Source of the DNA: Isoetes taiwanensis
Taxonomy: Eukaryota > Streptophyta > Lycopodiopsida > Isoetales > Isoetaceae
Length of the DNA: 64,000 nucleotides
NCBI GenBank assembly: GCA_021234155.1
Contig: JAJEKV010000104.1
Coordinates: 2,177,900-2,241,899 of the forward strand
Reading direction: 5' to 3'
Under the pieces are notes generated by a model, which searched no databases, had not been told where the DNA came from, and was given only the letters and a program-made list of their open reading frames with translations. The position numbers were made by a program, and so were the translations under genes. Below are positions 46,368 through 62,127 of the stretch, piece by piece (the stretch's first letter is position 1; every line of letters begins with the position of its first letter).

Positions 46368-46966
46368 TCAAAGATCTACATCATAATCCTCATCATTTTT
46401 CTTGCTGGTCTCAACACTATCTTTCTTCGCTGTCTACTCCTTTACTGGAGACTTATCACCTTTTGCTACTTCCTTGTCCTGTGGAATAGTAGCTAGAGCT
46501 ACTTCTTTTAGCTCTGCAAAAGTGGCCTCGTCGTCTAGTGAGCTTGTGAAAGGAGGCTGTATCTCTGAGGACGTCAGCTTAACATAATCAGATGAAGACT
46601 TGGCCCCTAGCTCTTGATTTTCATCTGGTAAAATATGCTTCCTAAGTGTTTCCACCTTATAGGAATGGCAATCTACTTGCCATTCCCGGGGTGTGAAGTG
46701 GCAATCTACTTGGCATTCCTTGTTCACATCCCGGGAATGGCAAGTAGATTGCCACTCTTGTATATACGTAAAGAACAGTTAGATGATGTTCTGCCCTCTC
46801 GTTCAATCCTATGCGGCCACGTGGCAATTTTTGGCACACTTTCATTTCCAAGAAGTACAGTGACAAAATACTCATTGTTTTTTTCTGCGATTCTATGCTC
46901 TAGCCGTCGGATTGCTGACACATGGTGCAGAACATCACCTAACTGTCCTCCATATTGGAAGCCCAT
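46368..46966 (-). pseudogene. C-terminal part of an unidentified protein gene, broken by a foldback insert
   Basis: On the minus strand a coding-like frame runs from 46966 (MGFQYGGQLGDVLHHVSAIR, then RRLEHRIAEKNNEYFVTVLL) to about 46763. It resumes after a 101-bp insert with YKVETLRKHILPDENQELGA, continues through an acidic Ser-rich stretch to a TAG near 46433, and would go on to a TGA at 46368-46370 with a KKNDEDYDVDL tail. The composition looks like real protein (charged, coil-forming, acidic tail). I do not recognise the family. Upstream of 46966 the reading is cut by the transposon-like motif GGGCCGTTCACATGACG. Insert, stop and truncation make it a relic. Confidence 0.5.
46661..46762. repeat. 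101-bp foldback insert inside the unidentified gene relic
   Basis: The core GGCAATCTACTTG(C)CATTCC occurs directly at about 46667 and 46700 and inverted at about 46733-46754 (GGAATGGCAAGTAGATTGCC). The flanks read CTTATA (46656-46661) and CTTGTA (46757-46762), a possible 6-bp target duplication with one change. Coding sequence on each side belongs to the same protein. Confidence 0.6.
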
Positions 46967-47910
46967 TTATGGGCCGTTCACATGACGAAGTTTTTTTTCC
47001 AGCATTTCAGCACTGAGCTGGTCATCAGCAGCTTAGAAAATTTATTCAGCATCGCGTCGTGAGCTGAGACGGAATTTTATGCCCAGCTGAGGCACTGCTT
47101 AACAAGCTTAGTGAATTCATGGGCCGTTCACATGACGGGGCTTTTTATAAGCCCGGACCCAGTGCTGAGTCAACACTGAAATTTGCCCTCAGCACGGAGT
47201 CAGCATCGCAAGGTGCTCTTTGCGCGAGCTGATGTCTCAAAATCCTTCAAGCTGATACCCCGCTGAGTCTGCCGGTTACGCAGCCATGACACATTAACAT
47301 GCCCAAACAAAAGACTGGACTATCGTCAATAACTACACAGTTTCAGAAGCTTTACTGAGGAGAACTCTTGAGGTATGGATTTGAATTCTGTTCCATCTGA
47401 TTTTTTTGAGTATGAGGAGGATTATAATGTGCTTCCCTCCACCCAAATCCCAACACCCTCTCAAGAATCTTTTCATCAAACGGTTCCAAATGCCTCTGAT
47501 ATATTTCCTAGTTCTGCACCAGAGAAGAAGAAGCAGCTATGGCCACCAAATGCAACAAACAATTTGCTTGATGATGTAAAGCTGAATGTGATACGAAAAG
47601 GAAACCTTGGTTTCAAGCATTATGTGTATGGTACATTGAAATAGTTGCTCGAAATCATCATCCCGTTCACCGTAATTGAGCACAGGAGGATGATCGTGAG
47701 ACATGAAGAAGTCAGTAATTTGAAGAACAAGACGGAGGAGATAAAGATTTCAGAGAATATCGATTGTTTTTAAGCTAGCTTAATGACGTAGAGTTCTGAT
47801 GATAAAAACATCTGGCGGCATGTGAATAGGTGGCTGAATAAAACGTTCAGCTCTGACCATGACTACTCAGCCCGGAGTTGGATGCACACATCCATGTGAA
47901 CCCTACATCA
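46967..47910 (+). mobile_element. Possible DNA-transposon remnant with a small SANT-like ORF
   Basis: The motif GGGCCGTTCACATGACG appears at about 46973 and again at about 47123, and an inverted partial match CATGTGAACCC is at about 47895-47905. Between them, 47375-47644 encodes 89 residues, acidic first (MDLNSVPSDFFEYEEDYNVL) and then WPPNATNNLLDDVKLNVIRK. The second part loosely resembles the Myb/SANT-like DNA-binding ORF of Harbinger-type elements. The family form is W-x4-T-x2-LLD. The match is weak, no transposase is present, and a target duplication was not found. Confidence 0.3.
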
Positions 47911-48295
47911 GCATACTGGACAAAAAACACAGAAGAGAGATCAGCGGCATGCGAACCAACATTCGAAATTGGGGGGGTTTGACCTGAAAAATTCGGCTAT
48001 TCTCAAAAATTTTCGATAACCAAAAAATAGTCTCGGCATTTTTTCAGGCCATTTTCGTAGAAGTTTCTACGGATTTCTGGAAAAGTACACTATAATTTCG
48101 TGTATTTCCGATAGCCTTAAATATAAGCAGGCATTTTTAATGGTTAGGATTTCGGACCCTGATGTTGACGGCTGCGGGTCAGCACGGACAGCAGGGCTTC
48201 AGCCCCCGCACAAAAGCTTACCCATGTGATCGCTACAATAGTGGGCTTTTCTGCTGTGGAAACAGGGCTTTGCGCGGCGGCGTGAGATAGTTTTA
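47911..48295. other. Intergenic sequence, nothing recognised
   Basis: No open frame, repeat or motif worth calling. Confidence 0.4.
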
Positions 48296-48690
48296 CCCTG
48301 GATTGGGGGATCCCGGAGGTGTGATCTCGGAGGACGGGATCCCGGAGGGCGTGTGATCCCGGAGGACGATCCGGCTGTAACCTTGCAGATTAAAAGGTGA
48401 TCTAGCAGCTTTAGGGCCATTTTTGGCCGGATTTTGCTTTCGCCGATAGCAATGGGCGCTGCCCTCTCTTCCTCCTTGGCATCAAACTGCAGCTCTTCTC
48501 AAGCCCATTCCGACCAACTTCGCACAAACCCCAGCTGATTCCGTGGAAGATCGGCCAAGAAAAAAGCATAAGAAAACTTGGCTGGCCTTTTTTTTGCGCA
48601 GTTACTGCGCAGTAAGGGGATCCCGCCCTCCGGGATCACACGCCCTCTGTCCTCCGGGATCACACCTCCGGGATCCCCCAATCCAGGGCC
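48296..48690. repeat. Inverted repeat built from GGGATCCCGGAGG units
   Basis: The left arm (48296-48368) and right arm (about 48613-48688) are reverse complements. CCCTGGATTGGGGGATCCCG in the left pairs with the complement of CGGGATCCCCCAATCCAGGG on the right. Each arm carries three or four copies of the GATCCCGGAGG core, in slightly different order in the two arms. The loop of about 245 bp has no gene. The result is a large potential cruciform. Confidence 0.7.
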
Positions 48691-49665
48691 TCCGGGATCC
48701 CCGTCGCCCGTATAAGGACATAAGCATCAGAGTTGTGTTTTCCCCATTTGTTTTCTGCCATGGCCTTGTCGGAACACAGACGGAGACCATAGCCATAGCC
48801 ATAACATTGGCGGAACACAGACGAAAGCATTCGTCACAGATTTTCAGACGAATGCTATACATAGCTTCACAGATTTTGGAACGAATGCATATATCGTAAC
48901 ACAGGTGAAGGCCATAGCTATGGTGTTCTCGCATCGGAGGCTCTGCTCAAGGCTTTGCAACGTCGGGCCGCGAGGAACCTTCAGGTGGTGTAGGTCCCCC
49001 ATACATTTTCCTGTTCGTTCTAACAAAGATCCCCTGCAATTAAACAGGCCAGGTTCATTATTTTCCTTCCCTTATGGGGCAGCGGCTTGCCTGCTTTGCA
49101 TCCCAAAAGCCATCTGATCGAGAATCCCAACCTGGTTAGCACAAACCAAAAGTCCCCACTTGCCAAACTTATGAAAATCGGAGGACATAGGTCTATCAAT
49201 TACCTTATGGAAGATGACGCAGAACCTATTTTGCTTGCGGCAACCTTTCTAACACAACGATTTTGCAAGGTCTAGCTGCAACTGAATGAGAAAGCAAAAA
49301 CATGATTTCCATTATCTGTGCTCCAAAAATATTCGACATTGATATCTATTTTAAAGGAGTAGCCATCAATGGAAAATGCAAGGTAACACTGGAAAAATGT
49401 TGTTCCCCAGCTTCAATTTCAAAAATAGAATCTTTGTTCTTATTTTGGTACAAATTGAACATTCCCATTTGCCGTTCTGGAGGTCCTGATGAGTCATGAC
49501 AATTCTTACAAATAATCAAGTATACTATTAAACTATAAGCCAGTTCGGTGAAAGATTTAAAAAGGGGCAGCCTGCTGCTGGTTATTGCAATAATGCAGAG
49601 AATAAGCCTCTGCTATAATGCAGAGAGAACAGTTATGGAATGCTAAACGCAGATCTGGTGACCTC
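48691..49665. other. Intergenic region downstream of the ABCC gene
   Basis: No gene is supported. It probably includes the 3' UTR of the minus-strand ABCC gene just below 49666. Small direct repeats of ATAGCC and of AGACGAA-GCATTCGT occur near 48785-48850. Confidence 0.4.
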
Positions 49666-52600
49666 TTACAAGGATGCCTGAGACCTTGCTGCATATTCAT
49701 GAACAAGCTGCGCAAACAACGATTCCGAGTCCTCCATCAATTTCGCAGGTGCATCATACTCTTTCACCTTCCCTGTTTTACACACATCACCTATGTTAGA
49801 TGAACTCCCTCCTGGGTTAAGTAATCTGATGATTACAGGTTATCAAAAGGGTAGTAGATAAAAGTAGATAACATACCATTATCCATAACTATAACTTTGT
49901 CACTGTTCATCACAGAGGGTATTCTATGTGCAATGCTAATAACCGTTGAGCTAGAGAATTCTTTCTGCATTACTTTCTGAAGTAAGACTTCTGTCTGTGC
50001 ATCAATAGATGCAGTGGCCTCATCAAGAAATAGTATACGACTGCGTTTTAATAATGCTCTAGCAAGGCAGAAAAGCTGCTTTTGTCCAACACTCCAGTTA
50101 TCACCATTATCCAAAACTGTAGAACAAAATATATTAGATCAAAACACACAAAGATAGAAAAATTTGAAATGCATAAAATGTACCTGGGGAATCAAGTTTT
50201 CCAGCCTTTTCCCGAACACTATCACCTAGTTGGGATTTATCAATAGCCTGTACAAAAAGCAAAACTAAAGTAATGGACTGATCCAGTGACAAACAAACGC
50301 AATTTGCTGTCAATATCTACCTACCTCCCAGATTTCTTCATCTGTATGTTGTCCAAGTGGGTCAATATTGTTCCTTATGTTGCCTTCAAACAGTGTTGGC
50401 TCCTGTGGGATGATGCCGAATTTAGATCTGAGGTCTGCAAGCCCCAACTTAGCGGTCTCAATGCCATCAATTATTATTTTTCCACCAGATGGTTCCACTA
50501 ATCGAAATATTGCTTGTAATAAGGTTGATTTTCCACTTCCTGTCCGACCAACAATTCCAATCTTTTTGCCTCCTTTTATCTTGAGGGTTATGCCTTTTAA
50601 AATCAGTGGAGTATTAGGACGATAGCGAAGCTGCACATTTGACAAAAATTGTCAAGTTTGGACAAAAATCCGTCTCGTGTTTCTTTATGGTCCTATTGAA
50701 AGTTATAGCTGTAAAGCATACATTACATGTAAATTACTTGAGAATACGAGCATTATTATCGAACAGAATCAGATAGCATGGACATCTTAATGAAGAAGAG
50801 AATAATGGAACTATAAGTAAAAGCAAGAAGACATGCAAGACATTATCTGCTGTTTTGGAGAAGAGGTATAGCAGAAAGTAGAAAATGTTCTAAGTTTAAG
50901 TCTTCAAAATCCCTAAGCTAATGGTAGGTTAAGAAATTAACTAAAGCCTTATAAGGATAAACTAAACTACATATGGCCAGCGAAGTATCTATAAGTTTGA
51001 CCTATTAATGCTTCCTGTATATGCTTCCTAAAACCTTATAAGAATAAACTAAACTACATATGGCCAGGGAAGTACCTGTAAGTCGAACATATCAATGCTT
51101 CCTTCAGATGGCCAATTTTTAGGTGGTCGAAAGTGTTCTATAATTGCAGGAGCTTCACTTGGAATACGTGTATATTGCCTGATCCGTTCGAAGGATATCA
51201 TTTTGTTTTCAATTTGACAGGCAAAAGATACTGACAAGAAGAGGACAGCATTAAGGGCAAGTCCATAAGAAAGAGAGAGGCCGACGCGTTCTGCAACAGT
51301 GAGTACAAAAGTATTGGTGTGATGCCATAGTCAAATATGGGCGTCTGCTGAAAATATAGCATGTCTGTTATTTAATATGTTACCTGGCCTGACAACATTT
51401 GCTGGCAAGGCCACAAGCAATAATGTGGATGCACAAAGTACTGTTGTACCAATCATCTCGAGCCTGTATCCAAACCATTCATTTGCAGCATTATTGTGGA
51501 AATCCATACATATATTAGCATTCACATGCTTGAGGTTCATGCGAGAGAATTCCTGCTCTTTCTGAAAGCATCTAATTGTTGTAAGTCCAGCCAATGATTC
51601 TGAAAAGTGAAAAATTACTGGGGCCTTTGTGATTGAATCTAAGCGTGTAAGCTCTCTTGACGTCGCAATAAAAAACGCCTACAAATGTCATATACTTATA
51701 TTTAATACCTCAATGGAGAGCAATGCAATGCAATTATCAGTTAGAATATTGACATACCTGATATAATTTAAACAACCAAGCAAGTGGCAATATAAGAAAT
51801 ATAATTGGCCATGTGACTTGACAAGTAACAACTAAGGTACTAAGGGTCGCTACATAAAGCGACATAGCAGCTACAGAGAAAAAGGGCAGAAGGATATCCA
51901 GCATTGTTTGGTCTGTTGAAAACTGCATAAGATTGTAAGCTGTCTTTAGGTAAGCACAAAGCATCCATCTTGATGATATTATAAAATAAGCTGGTTAGTA
52001 AACCCTTACCCTACTCAGTATCCTTCCAGAAGGAGTTGTATCAAAAAATGACATGGGTGCTCTAAATAAACTTTGCAGCATTTCAAAAAAGAAAATTTGT
52101 GATGTCTTCAGTCCCCATATGCAGGAGATTACTGCTCGAACAGTTGCGACCAACCAGGATGCCAGTGAGATGAAAAAATAGACTTTGATAAACAAAGCAG
52201 GATGAAACTGATGCTGTGCAGACGTCTGATCAGAAAGCCAATAATCACTGCACACTATAAGTGTCTGCCATATTATCTGCACAATTAATATTAAAACAAG
52301 TGCTGGCCAACCATATGCTGTAGTGAAGAACATCCAGTATATTTTCCACCCAACATGACCTGATTCTCTCTGCTCTTCATCAATTAGCCTCGAAGACTCC
52401 TGCTTTATCGAGTGCTTTTTAGAGCTCTGGCGGCGAGATAATTCAGATGATCTCCTGGAGTTTGTATGATGAGAACTACCGCTTCCTTCAGACTGTGCTT
52501 TAGGAGAAGAACAAAACTCTTCTATGGATTTGATGCCAGAAGATTGATGTTCTTCTTCATCACCACTCAAATAGTTGGCTGAAATAGAATCAAGGGCAAC

Positions 52601-55600
52601 ATTATGGGCTATTACAAGAGACTCCAAATCTGTCCCATTTTTCAGAAGCTCTTTGTAAGTCCCTGATTCCACAATCTTACCGTCACGCATAACCTGCAGA
52701 TATGGATTAATGATCAGAAATTTCCATGATTCAATCCTAGATATGTTCCCCAAATTATAGTGATTTTGAATTCTATGATTTGAGACCACCAACCTAAGAA
52801 CTGCCTATCTCCAATATAAGCGTTTTCTATTTTCCATATGTCTGAGAGACCAGCCTGAAGAGTTGCTAATAATTTTAGGTTTCTAACCTGCAGAAGAGAA
52901 CCATGATTTGAGACCACCAACCTAAGAACTGCCTATCTCCAATACAAGCGTTTTTTATTTTCCATATGTCTAAGGGACAACCCTGAAGAGTTGCTAATAA
53001 TTTTAGGTTTCTAACCTGCAAAAGAGAACCAACTTCCATTTCCACCAAGTCTGACTTTAACCCATGTGAAGTTATATTTGCAATCCATTTATGATATGAT
53101 CAGTCCTAGCAACCTTTGTTATGAAAATTTGACCTTTCATTTCACTCTAACTACATATCTCTCCAAGATGGAAGACCAAGAATACTTTTTAGACATTAAG
53201 CTGGCAAAAGAAATAGCATACGGAAATTTGTATACAGAAATGCTGATAAAAGATTTTATTGTGAAATGAAAGATCTGAAGCTAGATTTTATAATGTAAAC
53301 GAAGCCTAACTGGCATCTTTACAACTTGTTCCGTTTTTACCCCATAAGGTTCTTACCAGAATCAGCTCCGCCTTAGGCAAGAATTCCACTTGGTGAGTTA
53401 CAAGCATGATAGATTTTCCAGCAAGAGCTCCCAATATACACTCCTATATGCACGTTTCAAAATGAAGTTAAAATTTAACTCTGCATAGACCTCACATTTG
53501 AATGAACAGTTGCATATGATGCATACGTTGAATAAGTATGTTCCAGTATGTGCATCCACCGCGCTGAAGACGTCGTCTAGGAGATAGATATCTGAATCTT
53601 GATAAACTGCCCTAGCTAATTGTATTCGTTGCTTTTGGCCTCCACTAAGATTAATACCCCTTTCTCCAATCTCTGTCTGATCTCCATGGTCCATCAATGC
53701 TATGTCAGGTTCTAGAGCACACGCTCTCAGAGCCCTGTTGTATCTTTCTTTATCCATTGGTAAGCCAAAAAGAATATTTTGTTCAACTGTCGCATTTTGA
53801 ATCCAGGCAGTTTGTGCCACAAATGCTGTTTTACCCCAAATTGTCACCTAATGAGTAATAAGAGAAACTAATAAATTTATTGGAGTGCAGAAACATGAGA
53901 TTAATTAGTACCACATACCTTGCCAGACAGCTTATGCATCTCTCCCATTACTGATGCAAGGAGGGAAGTTTTCCCTGATCCAACCATTCCAACTACTGTG
54001 ACCAGAGAACCTGGCTTGATCTTAATATTAATGTCATCAAGATCAGGCTTTGTATTTTCCCCTTCCCAGGAAAAGGAAGCATTTTCAATATCCACAGCAT
54101 AGCTTCCAGAATCTACCCGCATAATGGCTGTTGTGTCTAACTCAGCGCTCTGCATATACATATCTAGCCTATCAAGGGCAACAAGGGCTTGAGAGATGGA
54201 GATCAAGGCTTGTGGGAACATGCGTATGGGCTCTTGCAATATACGAAAAGTTGAAGTTGCAGTAAATACTTTTGCTGTTGTCAGCCCTGTGTTCAAAGCA
54301 ACACATGCACCAAACAAAGCAGTAGAGACCAAAGATGGGCACATATACAAAACAGCTATGCTGGCAGAGAATGTAGACATGACACCTGAAAGCCAGCCAT
54401 ATTCTGCCATACGAAATTCCTTCACCCGTTTCTGAAAATGATCTTCCCATGCCTGCAGCTTAATTATTTTCATAAAATTTAAGACCTCGTTAATTGCCCT
54501 CATCCTGTCATCCCTGGCTTTCATTATTCTACCCTGATACTTACGTTGCATTCCCGTAATACAGAAATTGATGAGCATAAGAGCAATCATCATGGCTAAA
54601 CCTGCAAGCATGGGAAGTCCAATGGTTTGATACAGTATGGTTAGTGCCACACAAATTTGGGCTGGCAATAACCAGAGATTGTGAATTTGTAGCATGACAT
54701 CTGATAGCTGTTGAGCATCTACTGTCATATAGTTTCCAATCTGCCCAACTCCATAGGATTGTCTAGAAGAGCTGGAGAGTCTAAGTCCTTTGTGATAGAC
54801 TGCTGTAACAATGGAAGACCTAACTAACATGCCAAGTCTCTGACTCATAAAATTGAATTGATGTGCAGATAGAACTTCAATGGCTTTTGCAAATAAAAGT
54901 ACTAACACAAGGTAGTATCCCTCATAAACTGAACTTCTTTGTCCCGATGTATAGTCTACGAAACTCTGAATAAGTATTGGCCCTACATACATTACACAGA
55001 GTCTAGTGAAAGCTAGAAGACCAGTAAATGCTAACTTATCCCAGAAGCACCTCCATAGAGTTAATAACACTGGTCTAGTGCATCTTGTTTTTGGCCAATT
55101 GGTTTTGAAAAGAGCAAACGTTGCCTCAGCTCTATCATCAAATGCAAGAAGTGGTACATCTTTCAACTGGAGAGTGTTCTTGTAACCTTTGTTCATCAGT
55201 GACCCCATCCATAGCCAAAGTGCTCTACTTACAAATCCTGCTCTAGAGTAATCAGTTGTTAAAACTTCGTCATGTACATCGTTGGCAAATGAATTTGCTA
55301 ATAATGGGTCTTTTAAAGACTCGGAACATTCCACTTGAGAGAGGCCAATTTTCCCTCCTAAAGCTACAAGGAAGAAGAAAATTGCTATGGGAAATGTTGC
55401 AAGAGAGAAGATGTCATCAAGACGAAGCTGATAATCGGGCCTTCCATCTCCTGATACAAATCTGACAACTGCAGAAGAAAACTGTAGGCATGACAGAAGA
55501 AAATCCCAGATCCACCAAATTCGAAGCAAATGTATATGGGTAGAAAGCGCACGGCTTCTTTCATATAAGAGTACAAGGAAAAAGGAAAACCATTTTATTG

Positions 55601-56024
55601 CTTGGACAATGATGAAGAGATTTTCTAGTAATGTTGAGCTATTTTGATGATTGATTAGGGTTGTCCAGAGGAGAAAGAACGCAAGCACAGCATAGCCCAG
55701 ACAAGGAAGTGCAGCTGCTATCATGGATACCTTGAATAAGTATCCCATTTTTAACAGAGAACCATTGGACCTCCGTGAATCCATTCTTGATTTGTAGAAA
55801 CAGAATGGAATCAGCAAGACCAGAAAGGAAATAGTACTCCCCACGGCAAGCATCCGCTGAGGACATAATGCAAGACATGCAAATTCTATTGTCCTCCATA
55901 ATGTCATTCGAGTTAAATTTCCAGCACATGACCACGTAAACATCCATGCCATGGAATCACCTATTAGCAAAAACATGGTGGAGAAATTAGACAATGTGCA
56001 CCCAGGATCGTATAGTAAGCACAT
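49666..56024 (-). CDS. ABCC (MRP-type) ABC transporter, 11 exons
   Basis: Exons in coding order: 56024-53919, 53847-53527, 53443-53357, 52693-52010, 51922-51758, 51678-51384, 51290-51076, 50630-50325, 50247-50184, 50116-49877, 49772-49666. All borders are GT-AG and phases agree, giving 1529 residues. That is normal for a full-length plant ABCC with an N-terminal TMD0. NBD1 has Walker [10 protein letters not shown] (679-687), signature LSGGQKQ (769-775), Walker B ending LLDD (near 790-794) and a THQ switch (His826). NBD2 has Walker [10 protein letters not shown] (1319-1327), a WSVGQKQ signature (1422-1428), LFLDE (Glu1447) and His1478. Asp in NBD1 versus Glu in NBD2 is the usual ABCC asymmetry. 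Such pumps move glutathione or other conjugates and folates across the vacuolar or plasma membrane using ATP. Overall it resembles the ABCC4/ABCC14 group, but that is an impression. Met1 is uncertain: Met17, Met25 and Met28 are alternatives. No breaks were seen. Confidence 0.95.
50946..51102. repeat. Tandem duplication covering the exon 7 splice donor of the ABCC gene
   Basis: Copies 50946-51015 and 51033-51102 are alike (CCTTATAAG-ATAAACTAAA, CTACATATGGCCAG, ending AATGCTTCCT). The high-coordinate copy includes the end of exon 7 and its GT donor. In the intronic copy the donor GT reads AT on the coding strand, so it cannot be used. Confidence 0.85.
52775..53030. repeat. 128-bp tandem duplication in ABCC intron 3
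   Basis: ATGATTTGAGACCACCAACC starts at about 52776 and again at about 52904, and the following 128 bp repeat with about ten differences, ending at TTTCTAACCTGCA-AAGAGAACCA. It explains part of the unusual length of this intron (663 bp; most others are under 105 bp). Confidence 0.9.
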
Positions 56025-59893
<3,869 letters not shown>

Positions 59894-59895
59894 CG

Positions 59896-61207
59896 ATGGC
59901 AAAACCTAAAAGAGACTCAGACAAGGCTAGTGGGTCAAAGAGTGGCTCTGCCACTGTAGCAGCGTGCAAGGCAGATGCAACCAGTCCCAAAAAAAAGGGG
60001 GATTTAAAAAAGACTGGCAGATCAGCTGAGAAGGAAAAAAATAATCAAAAAAATGGGTCGGATATGGAGTCTGATACAGACTCCTCGGTTGATCTGGTGC
60101 AGACCGATGCTGACACAGGGGGACAACCCACGAACGTATGCCTGCTGGATTCTCCCCTTTTGCAAAAAACAGAGGTGAAAGCAGATAGGGCAGAGTCGAT
60201 GGCAGCAAAGCAAATGGCAAAAAAAGGAATGGCTGATACTTCTCCAATCTCGACCACAACAGCAAATATATCTGAAAGATGCTTCCTGAAAGAATCCGAG
60301 AGAGACATAATGGAACCCAACACAATACCTGCACAACATACCCTTACGGTTTCTTAAACCACACTGTACCTTACCAGATCGGAATGCAGCAAACAGGGCA
60401 ACAGGGGCACGCCTTGGCTGGGATACCACACGGTTGGGCTGGATTGAATGGATGGGAGATGCAGCAGCAAGGTCCTGGTCTGATAGGCACAGGAACAATG
60501 ACAAACTCCGGACTCCTTGGAGGAGAAGCGGTTGTGGGGCAATTGCTCGCAATAATGATGAAGATATTGGATTCGATGGAGCAATCTAGAAAGGAAGCCG
60601 AGCAAGCAAGGAAAGAAGCAGCAGCATATCAGGCACAAATGTTGAAGCTTTTGCAAGGTATGAGTGAGTCTCTGTATTCTCTAAAACACGAGAATTTTAA
60701 ACTGAAGCAACAAATAGCAAACATGTCTGAAGCAGCACCTGTAAGGACTGAATCAGATAACCCAGAGTATAATGGCAATGGCAATGTTCAAGAAGCCATA
60801 GACATATTGAATGAGAAAATGGAGCAGCTATCTGACATGCATGAGAGGGAAATGAAAGCAAATAATTTTAGAATATCATGGCTACCAAAAGAGGAGAACG
60901 AGAACACTAGTGCTGCTGTAGAAAACCTTCTGGCAGCAAATATGCAGGTACATGTGGATATTCTAGATGCATATCGGATTGGGAAGAAAGGCGATGGAAC
61001 AAGAAACATTTTGGTGAAATGTGCAAACAAAGAGGCCAAGACACGAGTTATGCAGAAGCGAGCATTGCTTAAGGGCAAATATATTTGGATTTAACTAAAG
61101 CCCAATTCCAGCAAAGGAAGGAAGACATCTCAAGGATGAAAGAGGCCAGAGCAGCTGGAAAACGTGCTTACTGGAGAGGTGGAAAAGCGGTGGTAGAAGA
61201 TGCATAG
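59896..61207 (+). pseudogene. LINE ORF1 (RNA-binding protein), frameshifted
   Basis: The start MAKPKRDSDKASGSKSGSAT at 59896 opens a Lys/Ser-rich N-terminus. A frameshift between about 60290 and 60350 leads to the frame ending at 61094. That frame has a Gly/Gln-rich part, a heptad-rich coiled coil (LLAIMMKILDSMEQSRKEAE and on, about 60540-60720), and a region like the L1 ORF1p RRM and CTD (NNFRISWLPKEENENTSAAV, then ILDAYRIGKK and RNILVKCANKEAKTRVMQKR). A second shift near 61080 leads to the frame ending at TAG 61205-61207, with QFQQRKEDISRMKEARAAGK. The product would bind LINE RNA as a trimer, if it behaves like other L1-type ORF1 proteins. Confidence 0.75.
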
Positions 61208-61224
61208 GAAATAGCAACCGCCAG

Positions 61225-61921
61225 GTTAGTCTGTTGGAATATAAATACTTTAAAGCATAGCAAGATATGTACTATAGTAGATATGTTAGAAGACATAGAT
61301 ATAATTTTCTTTTTGGAAACATGTGAACACGAAGAGAAGGGTCTCCCAGATATCTATGGTTTTAAATTATTACATTCCGTGTGGAATAATAAAGGATGGA
61401 AGCTAAAAGGTACCGAAGGCATTGCTTGTTATGCTAGAAGTGAAATAGCACATGCAGTCGAGGTGTTGATACATAAATCATCATCACAATACATCTGGAT
61501 TGGTTTGCCTGGCAGGAGTGGGACACGATATGTGGCGGGTTGCTATTTTCCACCAAGGGAGTCACCTATTTATAACAAGGAAGATCTGGATAAAGATGAC
61601 CCATTCTTTCATTTGGAACATGACATATTATCATTGAGCTTGGCAGGCAAAATTTTGCTATTACGAGACCTTAATGGTCGTACTGGAAATCATCAGGCAG
61701 CCATGGTCAGTCCAGATGGGGAAGCAGAATGGTTGGAAATGTTGGATATAGATGAGCTTAAGACAACTGGATGGAACAGGGCATCAGAAGACATGGTGAA
61801 ATGGCCAACCCCTCAGGGGCGCCATGTCTTGCACCTGTGCAGCGGATTTGATATGGTAATTTTTAATGGCACAGATAGATACCCAGGCTCCCGCAAATGC
61901 ACTTGTAAAAATGCAAGGTAG
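61225..61921 (+). pseudogene. LINE ORF2 endonuclease domain
   Basis: Motifs: VCWNINTLK near 61230, IIFFLETCEH (catalytic Glu region, near 61300-61330), YVAGCYFPP (about 61530-61557) and LLLRDLNGRTGN (about 61657-61692). In the last one the usual GDxN reads RDLN, so the Gly before the catalytic Asp is changed. The frame is open to a stop near 61919. The frame then changes, and the DHVPVFITI-like end of the domain is found in another frame near 61995-62020. Confidence 0.8.
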
Positions 61922-62127
61922 ATTATATTATTGCTAAACCTTCTTTTGCAGAACATATTGTCAGCCTATATATTGGTAATGAAAATGAAAATTCGGACCA
62001 TGTACCAGTATTCATTACGATCCGTGTCCAATGGCAGCAAGTGCAGCAGAAGGGCTTGGTCAAGAGCAAACGGGTTCATCCCAATTACAATAAAGCAACC
62101 GACTACAACAAAATATGCAATTAGAAA

